Source of the DNA: Mauremys mutica
Lineage: Eukaryota; Chordata; Testudines; Geoemydidae
Assembly: GCF_020497125.1 (NCBI RefSeq)
Contig: NC_059080.1
Span: forward strand, 71,158,618-71,222,617
Direction of reading: 5' to 3'
Length of the DNA stretch: 64,000 nt
Shown: piece after piece, positions 43,831 to 56,199 of the stretch
Layout: each line of letters opens with the position of its first letter
Position numbering within the stretch: position 1 is the stretch's first letter
Position numbers and translations under genes: made by a program
The notes under the pieces: model-generated
Told to the model about the DNA's origin: nothing
What the model saw: the letters and a program-made list of their open reading frames with translations, nothing else
The model's database searches: none

Positions 43831-45398
43831 ATCTACTAAACCACTTCCACTGCAAAAGTTCAGTGTTATGATATGAAATTTAGCTGTATTTAAAAAATTT
43901 AAGACACAGATCTGGATTACTGTGGATTCCCTGAAACAGTGTATTGGTTACAGATTTTTCTGATGTAAAAGGATCACTACATCAGGATCCACATTTTAGG
44001 TACACTAGGTGCTGCAGTACTTGTTCTGTGTTCATGCCATGGAATTTGGAGGTGAAGGCTAAACACTGTGTGGTTCCAACAGGATCCACGTAGCATTGCC
44101 AACTCACAATTTTATTGGGAATCACACAATATTTTAGTGTCTTCTTGAAGTCCCAACTCCTGGAATTATGAGATTGAAGTAAGTTTTTTTTAAAGTATGT
44201 TTCTAGCCCTCATAAATAAAGAGATTTTTGAAAATGTGAACTCTAAAGTCTCAAAATTCAAAATGTTTAAAAAGAACCCAACTTTTTTTTAATCTCATAT
44301 TTTTTAAGACAATATTATGGTGGTGATTTTGTTTGTTTGTTTTTTGAATGCTTGGCTTTGACAATACTGAATGTGTTGAATCCAGGGTTTTGTTGCACTC
44401 ATGCATGAGGGTCCAGAATTTTTTGGTGCAGTAGGAATGGCTAGACTTGGTCTGTACTTTGGCATTAAGAAAATAGGGTCTTGATCTTTCCAGAAGGATC
44501 CAGGTGCAGGAACCATGTGTTTGCAGTGCTCATGTTCTGGGGTGCATTGGGTCTTTGATGCAGTGGGAGCAGCTGGCGTTTTCTAATTAGGTGCTGGAAT
44601 TTGCAAGATTGGAATTAAATTTGGCAGGATCCAGAAGTATTTGACAAGATCCAGATTTTGTTCCCATTGCCTTCAGCACTTCATGTCCTCCTGCATTATC
44701 CCCAAGACCACCTCATGGTCTTCTTCTTCTGAGCCCCTTCAGCACTCTCTCACTTCATTCCCCCAAGTCACTTCAAAGAAGTCCCTCCTCTATATGTCCC
44801 TCCTGATTCACCACACACACTCCCTGCTTCCAGTGCTGACACCCAGATCCAGCGTCTCTCCTTGCCTAAATATTTCTTCAACTCCTCTCCAACATTCACT
44901 CTCACCCCACATATCTCCCCCATAACTCCTGCCTCCGACTCTCATATCTCCCATCAATTGCATCCCTCCCTGTAAGTCCTCTTTAAGTCTCCTATTTTTT
45001 TGACTTTGCATCACCAATCCTGCTCTGTATTTTAAGTTTCCCCTAATCCTGTCTTCCCTGCCTCTGAGCTTCTCCTATCACCAGCTGTACTCCTTAACCT
45101 TTCCTACACTCTTCTGCACTCAGTATCTCTCCTGTTCCTCCATCTCTCTAATTTTTTCACTTTCCCTTCCTTCTCTGTCTACTCTGGCTTTCCTTCTGTC
45201 CCCAAGACCCATTCTGTAATCCCAAAGTTTGAGTCCTCCACGCTTTGACGCTCCCACAAACTGATATTATCTCCATCTGTGTCTTATTGTCCAAAAATCC
45301 TCTGCTTACAAACAGTGATCATCTGTAAAACTCCTCCTTAATACTCTCCCGAACTTCCAGTGGCATAAACGTCCTGGTATACTCTCTCAGACACATAC
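43831..45398. other. Dispersed repeat and pyrimidine-rich tract
   Basis: 44095-44300 is an inverted relative of 11330-11580. From about 44640 to 45395 the plus strand is strongly C/T-rich (CTCCTCTATATGTCCCTCC, CCTTCTCTGTCTACTCTGGC). The same bias resumes at 50000-50600 after the Harbinger insertion, so copy 3 split one pyrimidine-rich region. No gene is seen. Confidence 0.5.
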
Positions 45399-46095
45399 TT
45401 ATGTCTACGCTATGAAATTAGGTCGAATTTATAGAAGTTGATTTTTTAGGAAGTGATTTTATACAGTCGATTATGTGTGTCCCCACTAAGTGTATTAAGT
45501 CGGGGGAGTGCATCCACAGTACCATGGCTAGCGTTGACTTTCGGAGTGTTGCACTGTGGGTAGCTATCCCACAGTTCCCGCAGTCTCTACTGCCCATTGG
45601 AATTCTGGGTTGAGCTCCCAATGTCTAATAGGGCAAAAACATTGTCGCAGGTGGTTTTGGGTAGATGTCATCAGTCACCCCTCCCTCTGTGAAAGCAATG
45701 GCAGACAATCATTTCACGCCTTTTTACCATGCAGAGGCCATACCATGGCAAGCGTGCAGCCCGCTCAGCTCACCAACACCACCGCTGTTGTGTCCTGGGT
45801 GCTGCTGTCAGCAGACGGTGCAGTAGGGCAGCTAATCTTCGTCATATACCGCTTCCTCTGCAACTCTGTTCTGCTGCTCTTGTCTCAATAGCGAATTTCT
45901 CCATCTTGTCTGTCATGGGCTCCCAGGTACGGTGTGTTCTTCCTCGGGAAATGTGTGCAGTGCTGTCTGCTCTCCTGGTGCCATGAATCCACCCCGCAGG
46001 TCCTCTCGTTGTTCTGTATAAATATTTATTCTCGTGCCATCCGTTGTCATCCACCACTTCCGCAGCAACTCTGCTCTCCTGCAGATGCCATACCA

Positions 46096-47338
46096 TGGCA
46101 AGCATGGAGCCTGCTCAGCTCACCACTGCTGTCGTGAGCATTGTAAACACCTCACGCATTATCCTGCAATATGTGCGGAACCTGCAAAAGCAGGCAAGGA
46201 GGCAACGATAGTGCAATCACGATAGTGATGAGGACATAGACACAGACTTCTCTCAAAGAAGGACTCTGGAAATTTGGACATCACAGTGGTAATGGGGCAG
46301 GTTCCTGCCATGTAACACTGATTCTGGGCCTGGGAAACAAGCACAGACTGGTGGGACTGCATAATGTTGCAGGTCTGATTCCCAGTGGCTGTGAAACTTT
46401 TGCATGCGTAAGGGCACTTTCATGGAGCTTTGTGACTTGCTTTCCCCTGCCTGGAAGTGCAAGAATACCAAGATGAGAGCAGCCCTCACAGTTGAGAAGC
46501 GAGTGGTGATAGCCCTGTGGAAGCTTGCAATGCCAGACAGCTACCGGTCAGTCGGGAATCAATTTGGAGTGGGTAAATCTATTGTGGGGGCTGCTATGAT
46601 CCAAGTAGCCAGTGCAATCACTGACCTGCTGCTATCAAGGGTAGTGACTCTGGGAAATGTGCAGGTCATAGTGGATGGCTTTGTTGCAGTGGGATTCCCT
46701 AACTGTGGTGGGGCGATAGATGGAACCCATATCCCTATCTTGGGATTGGACCATCTTGGCAGCCAGTACATAAACTGCAAGCGGTACTTCAATGGTGCTG
46801 CAAGCACTGGTGGAACACAAGGGACGTTTCACCGATTTATCAATGTGGGATGGCCGGGAAAGGTGCATGATGCTCACATCTTCAGGAACTCTGGTCTGTT
46901 TGAACAGCTGCAGGAAGGAACGTACTTCCCAGACCAGAAAATTACCATTTGGGATGTTGAAATGTCTATAGTTATCCTTGGGGACCCAGCCTACCCCTTA
47001 ATGCCTTGGCTCATGAAGCCGTACACAGGCACCATGGACAGAAGTAAGGAGCAGTTCAGCTATAGGCTGAGCAAGTGTGGAATGGTGATAGAATGTTTAT
47101 TTGGACATTTAAAAGCTCACGGTGCAGTTTACTGACTAGGTTAGACCTCAGTGAAACCAATATTCCCATTGTTATTGCTGCTTGCTGTGTGTTCCACAAT
47201 ATCTGTGAGAGTAAGGGGGAGACATTTTGGCAGGGTGGGAGGTTGAGACAAATCATCTGGCGGCCGATTACGCACAGCCAGACACCAGGGCGATTAGAAG
47301 AGCACAGTTGGGCGCCCTGTGCATCAGAGAAGCTTTGA
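46096..47338 (+). pseudogene. Harbinger DDE transposase, copy 3
   Basis: The open part at 46404-47135 has SYRSVGNQFGVGKSIVG (helix-turn-helix-like), GGAIDGTHIPIL, VGWPGKVHDAHIFRN, VILGDPAYPLMPW and GMVIECLFG. All acidic positions of the intact copy are kept. A frameshift near 47110 moves the tail to another frame (SLLTRLDLSETNIPIVIAAC to 47338). The N-terminus is broken by stops between 46200 and 46400 and is preceded by a partial duplicate of itself. The gene is not functional. Confidence 0.85.
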
Positions 47339-47755
47339 AAATCAGTTTCATGACTGGCCAGGCTATGGTGTGACAGTTCTCTTTGTTTCTTCTTGCTGAA
47401 AACCCACCCCCTTGGTTGACTCTACTTCCCTGTAAGCCAATCAACCTCCCCCTTCTATCACCGCTTTCAGAGGCAATAAAGTCATTGTTTCCAAATCCTG
47501 CATTCTCTATTAATTCCTCACACAAATAGGGGGAAAACTCGCAAGGTAGCCTGGGAGAAGTGGGTGAGGAGGGAAGCACCGGGTGGGGTGGTGGATGAGA
47601 GGAAGGAAGGACAAGGCCACACTACAGTTCAAAACTTATTGAATGCCAGCCTTCTGTTGCTTGGGCAATCTTCTGGGGTGGAGTGGCTGGGTGCCCGTAG
47701 CCTCCCCCACGTTCTTGGGCATCTGGGTGAGGAGGATATGGAGGAGGGCAGGCGG

Positions 47756-48085
47756 TTATATAGGGGCTGCAGCAGCGGTCTGTGCTCCTGCTCTTTCCTG
47801 TAGCTCCACCAGATGCCTGAGCATGTCAGTTTGCTCCCTCATTAGTCTCAGCATTGCATCCTGCCTCCTCTCAGTGTGCTCCTCCCTCCTCTCATCACAT
47901 TCATTTAACACTTTCCTGGACTCTGCCATTTTTTGCCTCCTCTCATTCTGCTGAGCTCTTTCAGTGTGGAAGGACTGCATGAGCTCTGCGAACATGTCAT
48001 TGCGAGTGCGGTTTTTTTCGCCTTCTAATCTGCGCTAGCCTCTGGGACGGAGATGATAGGGGGAGTGTAGAAACATTTGCAGCTG
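47756..48085 (-). pseudogene. Myb/SANT-like Harbinger protein, exon 2 (copy 3)
   Basis: On the minus strand an acceptor CCTCCTGCAG precedes a serine-rich start, then RLAQIRRRKK disturbed by a homopolymer A shift near 48012. The open part reads MFAELMQSFHTERAQQNERR and MLRLMREQTDMLRHLVELQE, corresponding to the coiled-coil exon of copy 2. Confidence 0.65.
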
Positions 48086-48696
48086 CAGGAGGAAAAAAGA
48101 GAGAGTAGTATTTAAAAAGATACATTTTAAGAACAAAGGAAAGACTATTTCACACTGAATCATGCGATTCACATTACATAGCACATGTCCTTTTGGTACA
48201 AGCTTGCATTTTGCCTCTTATATTGAGTGCCTGCTGGTTTGGTGTGAGAAATCACACACACTCTGATGGGCAACAGAATTTGGCTTGCAGGCAGCTATGG
48301 TAAGGCAAAGGATTTCAGCTTCTTCAACCTTCATAACATTTGAGAATGGTTTCAAACAGCAGCGCTCTCCTTTCCCATACCAAGCAAAGCCCATTTGGTT
48401 GGCCATTTAAAAGGAGGGGCTATGGTTTTAGGGTGAATGTGCAGCACAATCTAGGCGCTGCCCCCCCGGCCCCAATTCTCTGGGATGATCACTTCACCCC
48501 CACCCCTCACCACTAGCTAGTATCAGGGAAGATCCCTGTCAGCCAAATGCGAACAGCTCAACATGAACGGGCCTCCCACCACCGTGTGGCTAACAGCGGG
48601 GATGATTTCTTTTCAGCCAAAGGCAAACAGCCCAGCAGGAATGGGCACCTCTGAATGTCCCCTTAAACAAATTTCCCGTATTTCAGCCAAGTGACC

Positions 48697-48985
48697 ATGA
48701 ATGATATCACGGTCCTGAGGCTAACACAGAGATAAAAAACGGATGTTGCTTGAATGCCACCAAAGCCTGGGCTCATTCGCTGCAATGTTTTGTTCTGCAA
48801 TGATTCCAGACTACTTGCTACTGGCTTGGCGTAGTAAAGTGTCCTACCATGGAGAACAGAATAGGGCTACCCTCTCCAGAAACCTTCTGCAAAGGCTTTT
48901 AGAGTACCTCCAGGAGAGCTTCATGGAGATGTCCCTGGCGGATTTCCGCTCCATCCCCAGACACGTTAACAGACTTTTTCAGTAG
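48697..48985 (+). pseudogene. Harbinger ORF3 (unknown protein), copy 3, one frameshift
   Basis: Just upstream is a good splice acceptor (CCCGTATTTCAG, ending about 48686). The frame starts MNDITVLRLTQR at 48697, shifts once near 48735 where a GA appears to be lost, and then runs open (48743-48985) through SAMIPDYLLLAWRSKVSYHG, LSRNLLQRLLEYLQESF and MSLADFRSIP. It aligns end to end with 58295-58597 despite the subfamily divergence. Function is unknown. Confidence 0.6.
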
Positions 48986-49085
48986 CTATACTAGCTGCGA
49001 ATGCATCCCAAGTCTTCAGGGCAAATTAATCATTTAAACACGCTTGCTTTTAAACCCAGTATTATATTTACAAAGGTACACTCAC

Positions 49086-49641
49086 CAGAGGTGCCTTCTC
49101 TGGCTTCATGGTCCGGGAGCCTGCCTTGAGAGGGTTGGGAGGGTATTGGTTCCAGGGTGATGAACAGTTCCTGGCTGTCGGGGAGAAAGGATTCTCCGCT
49201 TGTCTGCTGTGCGCTATCCTCAACCACTTCCTCCTCCTCATCTTCCTCATCCACAAAATCCTCATCCCTGTTGCGTGAGACTCCCCCTTTGAAGGTGTCC
49301 ACAGACAGTTGTGGGGTAGTGGTAGGGGCCCCCCTTAGAATTGCATGCAGCTCATCATAGAAACAGCATTTATGAGGCTCTGACCCAGAGTGACCATTTG
49401 CATCCTTTGCTTTTTGGTAGGCTTGCCTCAGCTCCTGAACTTTCACACTTCACTGCTGAGTGTCCCTGTTGTAGCCTCTGTCCATCATGCCCTTGGAGAT
49501 TTTGGCAAATATATTGGCATTTTGTCTTTTGGAACGGAGTTCTGCCTGCATGGATTCTCCTCCCCATACAGCAATCAGATCCAGTACCTCCAGTTTGGTC
49601 CATGCTGGGGCTCTTTTGCAATTCTGGGACTCCATGGTCAC
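49086..49641 (-). pseudogene. Myb/SANT-like Harbinger protein, exon 1 (copy 3), one stop
   Basis: The minus strand opens MTMESQNCKRAPAWTKLEVL, then LIAVWGGESMQAELRSKRQN and FAKISKGMMDRGYNRD. A single TGA follows DTQQ near 49447. The frame continues VKVQELRQAYQKAKDANG, then FYDELHAIL, an acidic DEEDEEEEVVED and PDSQELFITLEPIPSQPS. The donor GTGAGT (complement of 49080-49085) matches the position of the copy 2 donor. The Myb/SANT-like domain is nearly intact. Confidence 0.8.
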
Positions 49642-49998
49642 CTGTGCTGATCAGCTTGCCATGCTGGCCAAACAGGAAATGAAATTCAAAAGTTCCCGGG
49701 GCTTTTCTTGTCTACCTGGCCAGTGCATCTGAGTTGAGAGTGCTGTCAAGAGCAGTCACAATGGAGCACTCTGGGATAGCTCCCGGAGGCCAATACCATC
49801 AAATTGCATCCACACTACCCCAAATTCAACCCAGCGAGGTCAATTTTAGTGGTTAAACCCCTCGCTGGGGAGGAGTATAGAAATCGATTTTAAGAGCCCT
49901 TTAAGTCAACAAAACAGGCTTGGTCATGTGGACGGGTGCAGGGTTAAATCGGCCTAACACTGCTAAATTCGACCTAAACTTGTAGTGTAGACCAGGGC

Positions 49999-51921
49999 TA
50001 TGACTCTTGTATTCTTCCTTCTATTTGTCCCTCATTCACTTCCTTGACAATTTGGGAGGAGTGAGAGCTCTGGAGCAGCAAAGCTCCTCTAAATCAGAGA
50101 GGGGGGGAGCATTCTTCCTCTGCTCTCATCAGAGGAGGAGGAGCTGTGCCCAAGTTCCCCTCTATTTTAGCCTCTGTTCCAGATGATGTCATCTCAAATA
50201 CTGTTTTTCTATCACACAGACTGCTGCTCATCCCTCTCTTACTCCAATAGATTGCTTTGAGATTACACTATTTGATTTTTATCACATCCTAAGAACCAAT
50301 TTCAAATCCTCTCATTCCTAACCTATAATTTGATTTTCTTCTCCTTTTTCTTATTCCATTAGACATCAGTTTGTCATACTCTTATTATTTGGCTTTGTCA
50401 CCCTGTGAAAACACTGCTTCAAGATTCTGACTGGCACAATCACTGGTTCCATCTCCCCATCATCCATCCCTGCCAGCATATCTCTCTCTCTCTCATACTC
50501 ATTCCCTCCATTAGAGCACCATTTACTTATTCTCTCTCTCTCTCTCTCAAGCTATTATTGACTTCCTCACAATCTACTCTTGACTCATTCTTTTATTGTG
50601 TAGGTAGCCAAATCAACTACTCTCTCTGAACTCTATATTCTAAAGCAGGTAGCAGTGCCTGGCTTGTCTGTTTGCCTTTTTCTCTCCAGTAGTTTGAGTG
50701 CTAGTAAGCAAGCTAAAATCTTTTCCTTTCCTTGGTCCCCACATGACAGCACAAAACTGATTACTGTCACTCATTGCCTTTTCATTCAGAGCTGTATGTC
50801 ATCCACAGCATATTTTTCCCCATAGCTTCCAGATATGAATAGGCAACAGAAACATTGTTATGCCAGGATAGCTGGCTCCATCTGCATTTAACACATCAGT
50901 CTAGGACACAGTCATCATTAGGGGTAATGGAAATTCATGGGCATAGAAAGTATGCATATTCTGTGGATTTAGAATATCCAGTGGATTGCTTCCAAATTTT
51001 TCCGGTTTATACAATATCTAAGCTTTCATTTAAAAAAAAAAATTCTAGCCCTTCTGGTTGGAAAGATAGGCTTGATAGAGTAAGCTGCTGCAATGTTATC
51101 AGTTCGAGCTGGCAAAGAGACTGAAACAACAGCATCAAAAGAGGTGTAAATGACCCTTTCCCAGTAGCTGCCATATCAGAAAATGTGGCAATGATTCTTG
51201 AAAGGCAGAGGGAGTAGGGCTTACATCAAGAGCTTTACTTGATACCAAAACCTTGCCCACTCTGGGCAAAGAACTATCTTTGAAAGCTGTGCTTCAGCAT
51301 GACTCCAGTTCAGTTAGACATGTCTTGTCAGGCCTATCTAGATGGGGACTAGTCCATGTTGGTCCCAATACTGGGCGGTGTTTTCAAAATGAGGTCCTTT
51401 TGCTTGTCTTCTGAGCAGCTCTGTTACAGACCCATTTTACTAAATGAGACTACTGCAGGGCGTAATGTTCAGCACATGGTAAGTGTTTGCAAGCTCGGGG
51501 CCTAAAAAAGGAAGAGCTTAGACAAGTTCTTAGCAAGACAAGAGCTTAGCATTGTATTTAATAGTACTGTATAAAGTCAAGGTTATGCATAATGTTTCCA
51601 GAAGCAGACCTTTGTAAAATCTTTGGGTAAGGGACTATATACATAACATGCAGTGTCTAGCACAATGAAACACCAATCCTGGTCAGGGCCTTTGGCCACT
51701 ACCATGATTTAAATAATAATGAATCTATGTACACTTTTGTAGATGCAATTTTTTGCCTACATTTTGATTGTGCTATTACCATAAATGTGCATGCAAATTA
51801 CTAACTTGATGCTTATTTAGCAAATTCCACACAACTGCAATAATTCAACTTCCAAATGAAATTGCAAAAAAATGCACCAGAGAGGCTATACAGATTTAAA
51901 ATATAAAAGTCTGTTTAAAAA
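49999..51921. other. Pyrimidine-rich then unique DNA; L2/MIR-like tail
   Basis: CT-rich sequence to about 50640 includes (CT)n runs at 50480-50492 and 50531-50549. A short L2/MIR-like tail lies at 51640-51715. No gene is recognised. Confidence 0.5.
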
Positions 51922-52010
51922 ATGGACCTGAAGAAGAGCTCCATGTAGCTCGAAAGCTTGTCTCTTTCACCAACAGAAGTTGGTCCAATAAAATATATTA
52001 CCTTACCCAC
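51922..52010 (+). mobile_element. Penelope-type repeat fragment, second family
   Basis: CTGAAGA (51928-51934), an extra A, a 5-bp stem GAGCT/AGCTC (51936-51940 and 51947-51951) and GAAA repeat the hammerhead layout of the other two fragments. They are followed by AACAGAAGTTGGTCCAATAA and TATTACCTTACCCAC, a widespread sauropsid repeat ending. The helix III signature is not convincing here. Confidence 0.4.
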
Positions 52011-52311
52011 TTAATTTTAATTAACTATTTTAATTAAATGGACAAAGTTCATCCAGGTCCATATGATAGCTTACTTGTTCAGTATTCATTAAATGTTTGA
52101 TTACTGTTGCAGATATTGTAGTTTAGTGTTTGCATATGTAGTTGATTACCAGGCACAATTTATTACTTCAGAAGTTTGCAGAATTTATTAATCAGGTTGT
52201 GTAATTTCCCTTTATTTAGTTGCATGCTACAGTTGTTGAACTCTGACATGCTATAGACAGATATGCATATTTTACCAATCTTTTAAGTGTATGTTACTAG
52301 TGAAGTTACAC

Positions 52312-52592
52312 CAGGGCCTGCTCCAGCTTTTTTGCTGCCCCAAGCGACAAAACAAGAAAAGAAAAGAAAAGAAAAGAAAAGAAAAGGAAAAACCCGACTG
52401 AGCTGCCACTGAAGAGGAAGAGAGGGACTGAAGGACCCACCGCCAAATTTCTGCCGAAGACCCAGACATGCCCACCGCCAAATTGCCACCAAAGACCTGG
52501 ATGTGCCGCCCCAATAATGGACAGACTGCCACCCCTTTCTATGGGCCACCCCAGGCACCTGCTTCCTTCGCTGGTGCCTGGAGCTGGCCCTG
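52312..52592. mobile_element. Short non-autonomous hAT (MITE), 281 bp
   Basis: Termini CAGGGCCTGCTCCAG and CTGGAGCTGGCCCTG are inverted complements with one mismatch. Flanks AGTTACAC (52304-52311) and AGTTACAT (52593-52600) are an 8-bp target duplication with one change. An internal (AAAAG)n microsatellite occupies about 52352-52390. Confidence 0.9.
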
Positions 52593-52600
52593 AGTTACAT

Positions 52601-53987
52601 TCTGCTGGTTAACTCTTGTCCTACACACTTAACCTTAGTTTTAGTTTTGATATGTTTAGTATACTCCAGATGTAGATAGACAGACAGACAGACAGACAGA
52701 CACACACACACACACACACACTGTATAATTGTGCTTATCCCATTTCATACAGTTTATTGGAGTCTGATTCAAAATTCAGTTGAAATCACTGGATGCCTTT
52801 CCTTTGACATCATTTGGTTGTGGATTTTGCCCATAGTGAATACTTTGTATATTAAACTGTGCCATCAAATTCATATTACTAAAGGAAGCAAGTGTTACGT
52901 AAGGCAATCCCCGTGGGAATAGACCAGTTAACCATCTAGTCTAGTATCTGGTCACTGATAGTGGCATCTTCAGGAGAAAGTGATCTGGAACAGGTGGGTA
53001 GAGTCAAAGGAGACAGATCCATATGATTTATCACATACATCTGCAATGCATCATATGGTTCCACAATTTAATACATACAGATCACTACTCTGTCCATGGT
53101 GTGTTGTCGTACATGTCGTTCTCTCTTACGCTCATCTGTGCCTATATTGACAGATATTTCAACTTCTCCTAAAATAAGGTCTTCCAAGTCTCTGAGTGAA
53201 TGTATAAAATTTTAAAATGTACAAAATTAGGCCAAATAAAAAAGAATCCTCCCACACTAGTACTCTACCCTCAGCCTATCCACATTCCCCAGAAGAGGCC
53301 TGGGGGAAAAGATTAACTTTGCAGCTAGACCTTACATTTGGACTCCAGCAGACCAGCCAAGCCATTTCCAGGGTTGAGGACTCTTCACTGGAAATGCTCT
53401 GCCTCACATGCCTTCATGACTAAACAGGGGTCTGTTACATTGAGTCCCTCAGCAGATCTCAACTGCTGTAGTATTCCATAGGGACAGAAACTTTTTAGAT
53501 GGAAAGCTTTTTTGGGCAGAGACTCTCTTTTTATTCTGTGTTTGTACAGGACCTGGGACAACACGATTCTGATACATGTTTCTACAGTAATACAAATAAC
53601 AATAGTATTTCTGAAGTAAACAGGAATTAAACCATTTATTAGGCTCTTATAGGTCAAAAGCAACACATTAAATTGCACCTAGAATTGAACTGGAAGACAG
53701 TGTGGATCTGGGAGTGCTGGTGTAATGTGCTGCCACGCAAAAGAGCTGCATTAGCTGCACATGCTACAGTAGCTGAAATGTCTAAGGGGTCATAACGTGC
53801 CACCCCATGTAGAGCATATGGCAATATCCAGACGGGAAGTGACAAAGACGTGAATTTGTGGTGAGTTCTGCATCTTAAAGAAAAGATTGCAATCTCCTGG
53901 CAAAGCATATGTGATTGAAAAGCATTTTTGGCTACCGCTGTCCTCTGAGCCACCAAGCTTTCAACAAATATTTGCTTGCCCTATAAG
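52601..53987. other. Microsatellites, CR1 3' fragment, L2/MIR-like tail
   Basis: A compound (GACA)n/(CA)n tract lies at 52676-52721. At 52912-52985, AACCATCTAGTCTAGTATCTG and GATAGTGGCAT match the CR1 3' UTR seen at 34085-34135, so this is a short minus-strand CR1 fragment. An L2/MIR-like tail lies at 53497-53612. No gene is recognised. Confidence 0.5.
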
Positions 53988-54762
53988 CAGAGCTGGATTA
54001 AGCATTAGAAAAGGCAAAATTACTAGGCAAAATACATGTATGGGCCCCTACTTTCTTATGAATAATGACAACGAGCTGTACAGTACACTCATCATGGCCA
54101 TGCTATGGATCCTTCTGAACCAGCTCCTCAGGGCACTTGCTCATAGTCCTAAAACCTACAATTGCCAGCAGTAACAAGTTACCACAAAGATCTTTCTAAG
54201 TAAGCACATTTATGCTTAAGATGAAAGCATTACAGAGAAAACATATTAAAAACAACAAAGACCCTACATTCATGATAATAAGCTTACCAAAAATTGCCCC
54301 CCAACTCAGGCTCTGGTAGGAATTATTCCTTCAACTGGGGTTTTTCTGTGGTTATAAGTTCACAATGAGCACAACCATGAATAGTTCAGTCTTTCCTTTG
54401 TATAGTTTAGGCCTTTGATCTTGAGACTTTAAGAACAGGTAGTCAATGGAAAAAGGTCCTTTCCTCAGGGTGTAGCTTCAAAAGGCTGATGTTTTACATA
54501 ACCAGAGGTGGGGAATGTAGAGATTCCCAGGAAAACCACTCAACATGGTTTGTTCCAAAAGTCCATTCATGTCTGGCTCATTGTTTAAAATAGTCCTTTG
54601 ACATTCACAACACTTCTCAGGGTTCACAGTACTACATACATTTTGCATTCAATACAATGGCCTCCAAAGATAGTTAAACTTAATTCAATAAGGTTTTTCA
54701 AGGAAATTACATGAACTTGCTTTATTTCACACCTAGTTTGTCTAGGCCTTAATCCAGTCCTG
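53988..54762. mobile_element. Non-autonomous hAT element, 775 bp
   Basis: Left end CAGAGCTGGATTAAGCATTAG and the complement of the right end (CAGGACTGGATTAAGGCCTAG) agree at most positions. Flanks CCTATAAG (53980-53987) and TTTATGAG (54763-54770) match at 5 of 8, all differences being transitions, so the target duplication is plausible but aged. No transposase is encoded. Confidence 0.6.
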
Positions 54763-55426
54763 TTTATGAGCAGTGAGAAGACATCACACAGGTGCTCTAC
54801 ACGTGCTGTTTGCCTTCTGTCTGATTCTAGGGATGTACCTGAGCTAGGTTTGATCGAGCTAGCTCAGATGATGATAGCATTGAAGCTGTGGCAGCACAGG
54901 ATCTGCTAGCCTGCCCAGGACCCTGGTTATGTACTCTAGCAGCTAGCTTGTGTTTACTGATGCTGCCAGAGCTTCACTGACATTCTTATTCAAGCTAGCT
55001 AGATAAAATCTAGCTCAGGTATGTCCATATGTGTTACAGTCACATCCCTGATTGCAGTGTAAATGTACCCTAGACCTAGTTCAAGGTGTTGGTCCTTATC
55101 AGTAAGGGGGTTCTGGTCTGTCTATATTAGGAAAGTTTTACCTGTAGTCTCCAATCACTTTTGAAAATGAGATTTAGGCACTTGGAATCCTAAATCTCAT
55201 TGAAAAACATTGGGACTTTGGCTCTTGAGTTACTTAGCAGCACTTGCAAGTTTTATCCTTAGTCTCCATCTGTGATCCTCCAAAATAGCTGCCTTTATCA
55301 GGGATGGTAATTTTGACTGTTCTCTGGGGTGAAATGTCTAGATGCTGGAGGCAAATTTTTCTCTGTAGAAGGACTTCAATTATGAAGCTCATTAGAAGAA
55401 AAGATCAGATGGAATCCATCCACTGA
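54763..55426. other. Palindromic repeat and unique DNA
   Basis: 54825-55075 resembles a Harbinger-related palindromic MITE (GATCGAGCTAGCTCAGATGA... AAGCTAGCTAGATAAAATC, then ATTGCAGTGTAAATGTACCC). No gene is seen. Confidence 0.4.
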
Positions 55427-56199
55427 CACGGGGGTGGGTAAACTCTTTGGCCTGAGGGCCGCATTGGGTTTTGGAAATTGTATGGAGGGCCAGTTAGGGG
55501 AGACTGTGCCTCCCCAAACAGCTGGGCGTGGCCCATCCCCCATCCCTTATCCCCCACACTGCTTCTTGCCCCCTGATGGCCCCCCTGGGACTCCTGCCCC
55601 ATCCACCCCCCTACTTCCTGTCCCCTGACTGCCCCCAGAACCCGCCCCCAACCCCTCCTCTCATTCCTGAATGCCCCCCCGGGACCTCTGCCCCATCCAA
55701 TCACCCCTTCTCCCTGACCACTCCTGGAACCCCTGCCCCTGACTGCCCTTCGCTGCCTCATCCAACCCCCCCTCCTTCCTGATTGCCCCCCCGGAACCTC
55801 TGCACCCATTCAACCCTCTTGTTCCCTGCCCTCTGACTGCCCCGATCCCTAACCACGCCCCCCACTCTCTGACCACCCCCCCGAACTCCCCTGTCCTTTA
55901 TCCAACCCCCCTGCCCCCTTACCATGCTGCCTGGAGCATCGGTGGCTAGCGGCACTGCTGTGGCTGGAGCCAGCCACACCACTGCACAGCACAGAGCACC
56001 GGGTCAGGCCCCGGCTCTGCAGCTGTGCTGCCCAGCTACCCAGAGGATTGCGCCGGTGGCACAGTGCACTGAGGCTGCGAGGGAGGGGGAACAGCAGGGG
56101 AGGGGCTGGGGGCTAGGCTCCCGGGCCAGGACCTCAGGGGCCAGGCAGGAGGGTCCCACAGGTCGGATGTAGCCTGTGGGCCATAGTTTTCCCACCTAA
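55427..56199. mobile_element. GC-rich hAT-like non-autonomous repeat
   Basis: The ends ACGGGGGTGGGTAAACTCTT and GGGCCATAGTTTTCCCACCT are the degraded form of the common CAGGGGTGGGTAAACT / AGTTTGCCCACCCCTG hAT termini. GGCCTGAGGGCCGCATTGGG and GGATGTAGCCTGTGGGCC just inside them are diagnostic. The C-rich interior generates long accidental frames on both strands. No clear target duplication was found. Confidence 0.6.

Larger units (their letters stand above)
45399..49998 (+). mobile_element. PIF/Harbinger element, copy 3 (divergent subfamily), 4.6 kb
   Basis: The left end TTATGTCTACGCTATGAAATTAGGTCGAATTTA pattern (45399-45431) pairs with the right end, which has TAAATTCGACCTAAACTTGT and AGTGTAGACCAGGGC (49963-49998). 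GTCTACGCTA and TTAGGTCGAATTTA are the shared inverted blocks. The outermost bases have decayed and the target duplication cannot be fixed. Gene order is the same as copy 1: transposase (plus), Myb exon 2 (minus), ORF3 (plus), Myb exon 1 (minus). Protein divergence from copy 2 marks a separate subfamily. Confidence 0.85.

Noticed and set aside
55405..56172. Pro- or Gly-rich frames of 70-134 codons
   Set aside because: They are explained by the C-rich body of the hAT-like repeat whose ends are visible at 55427 and 56199.
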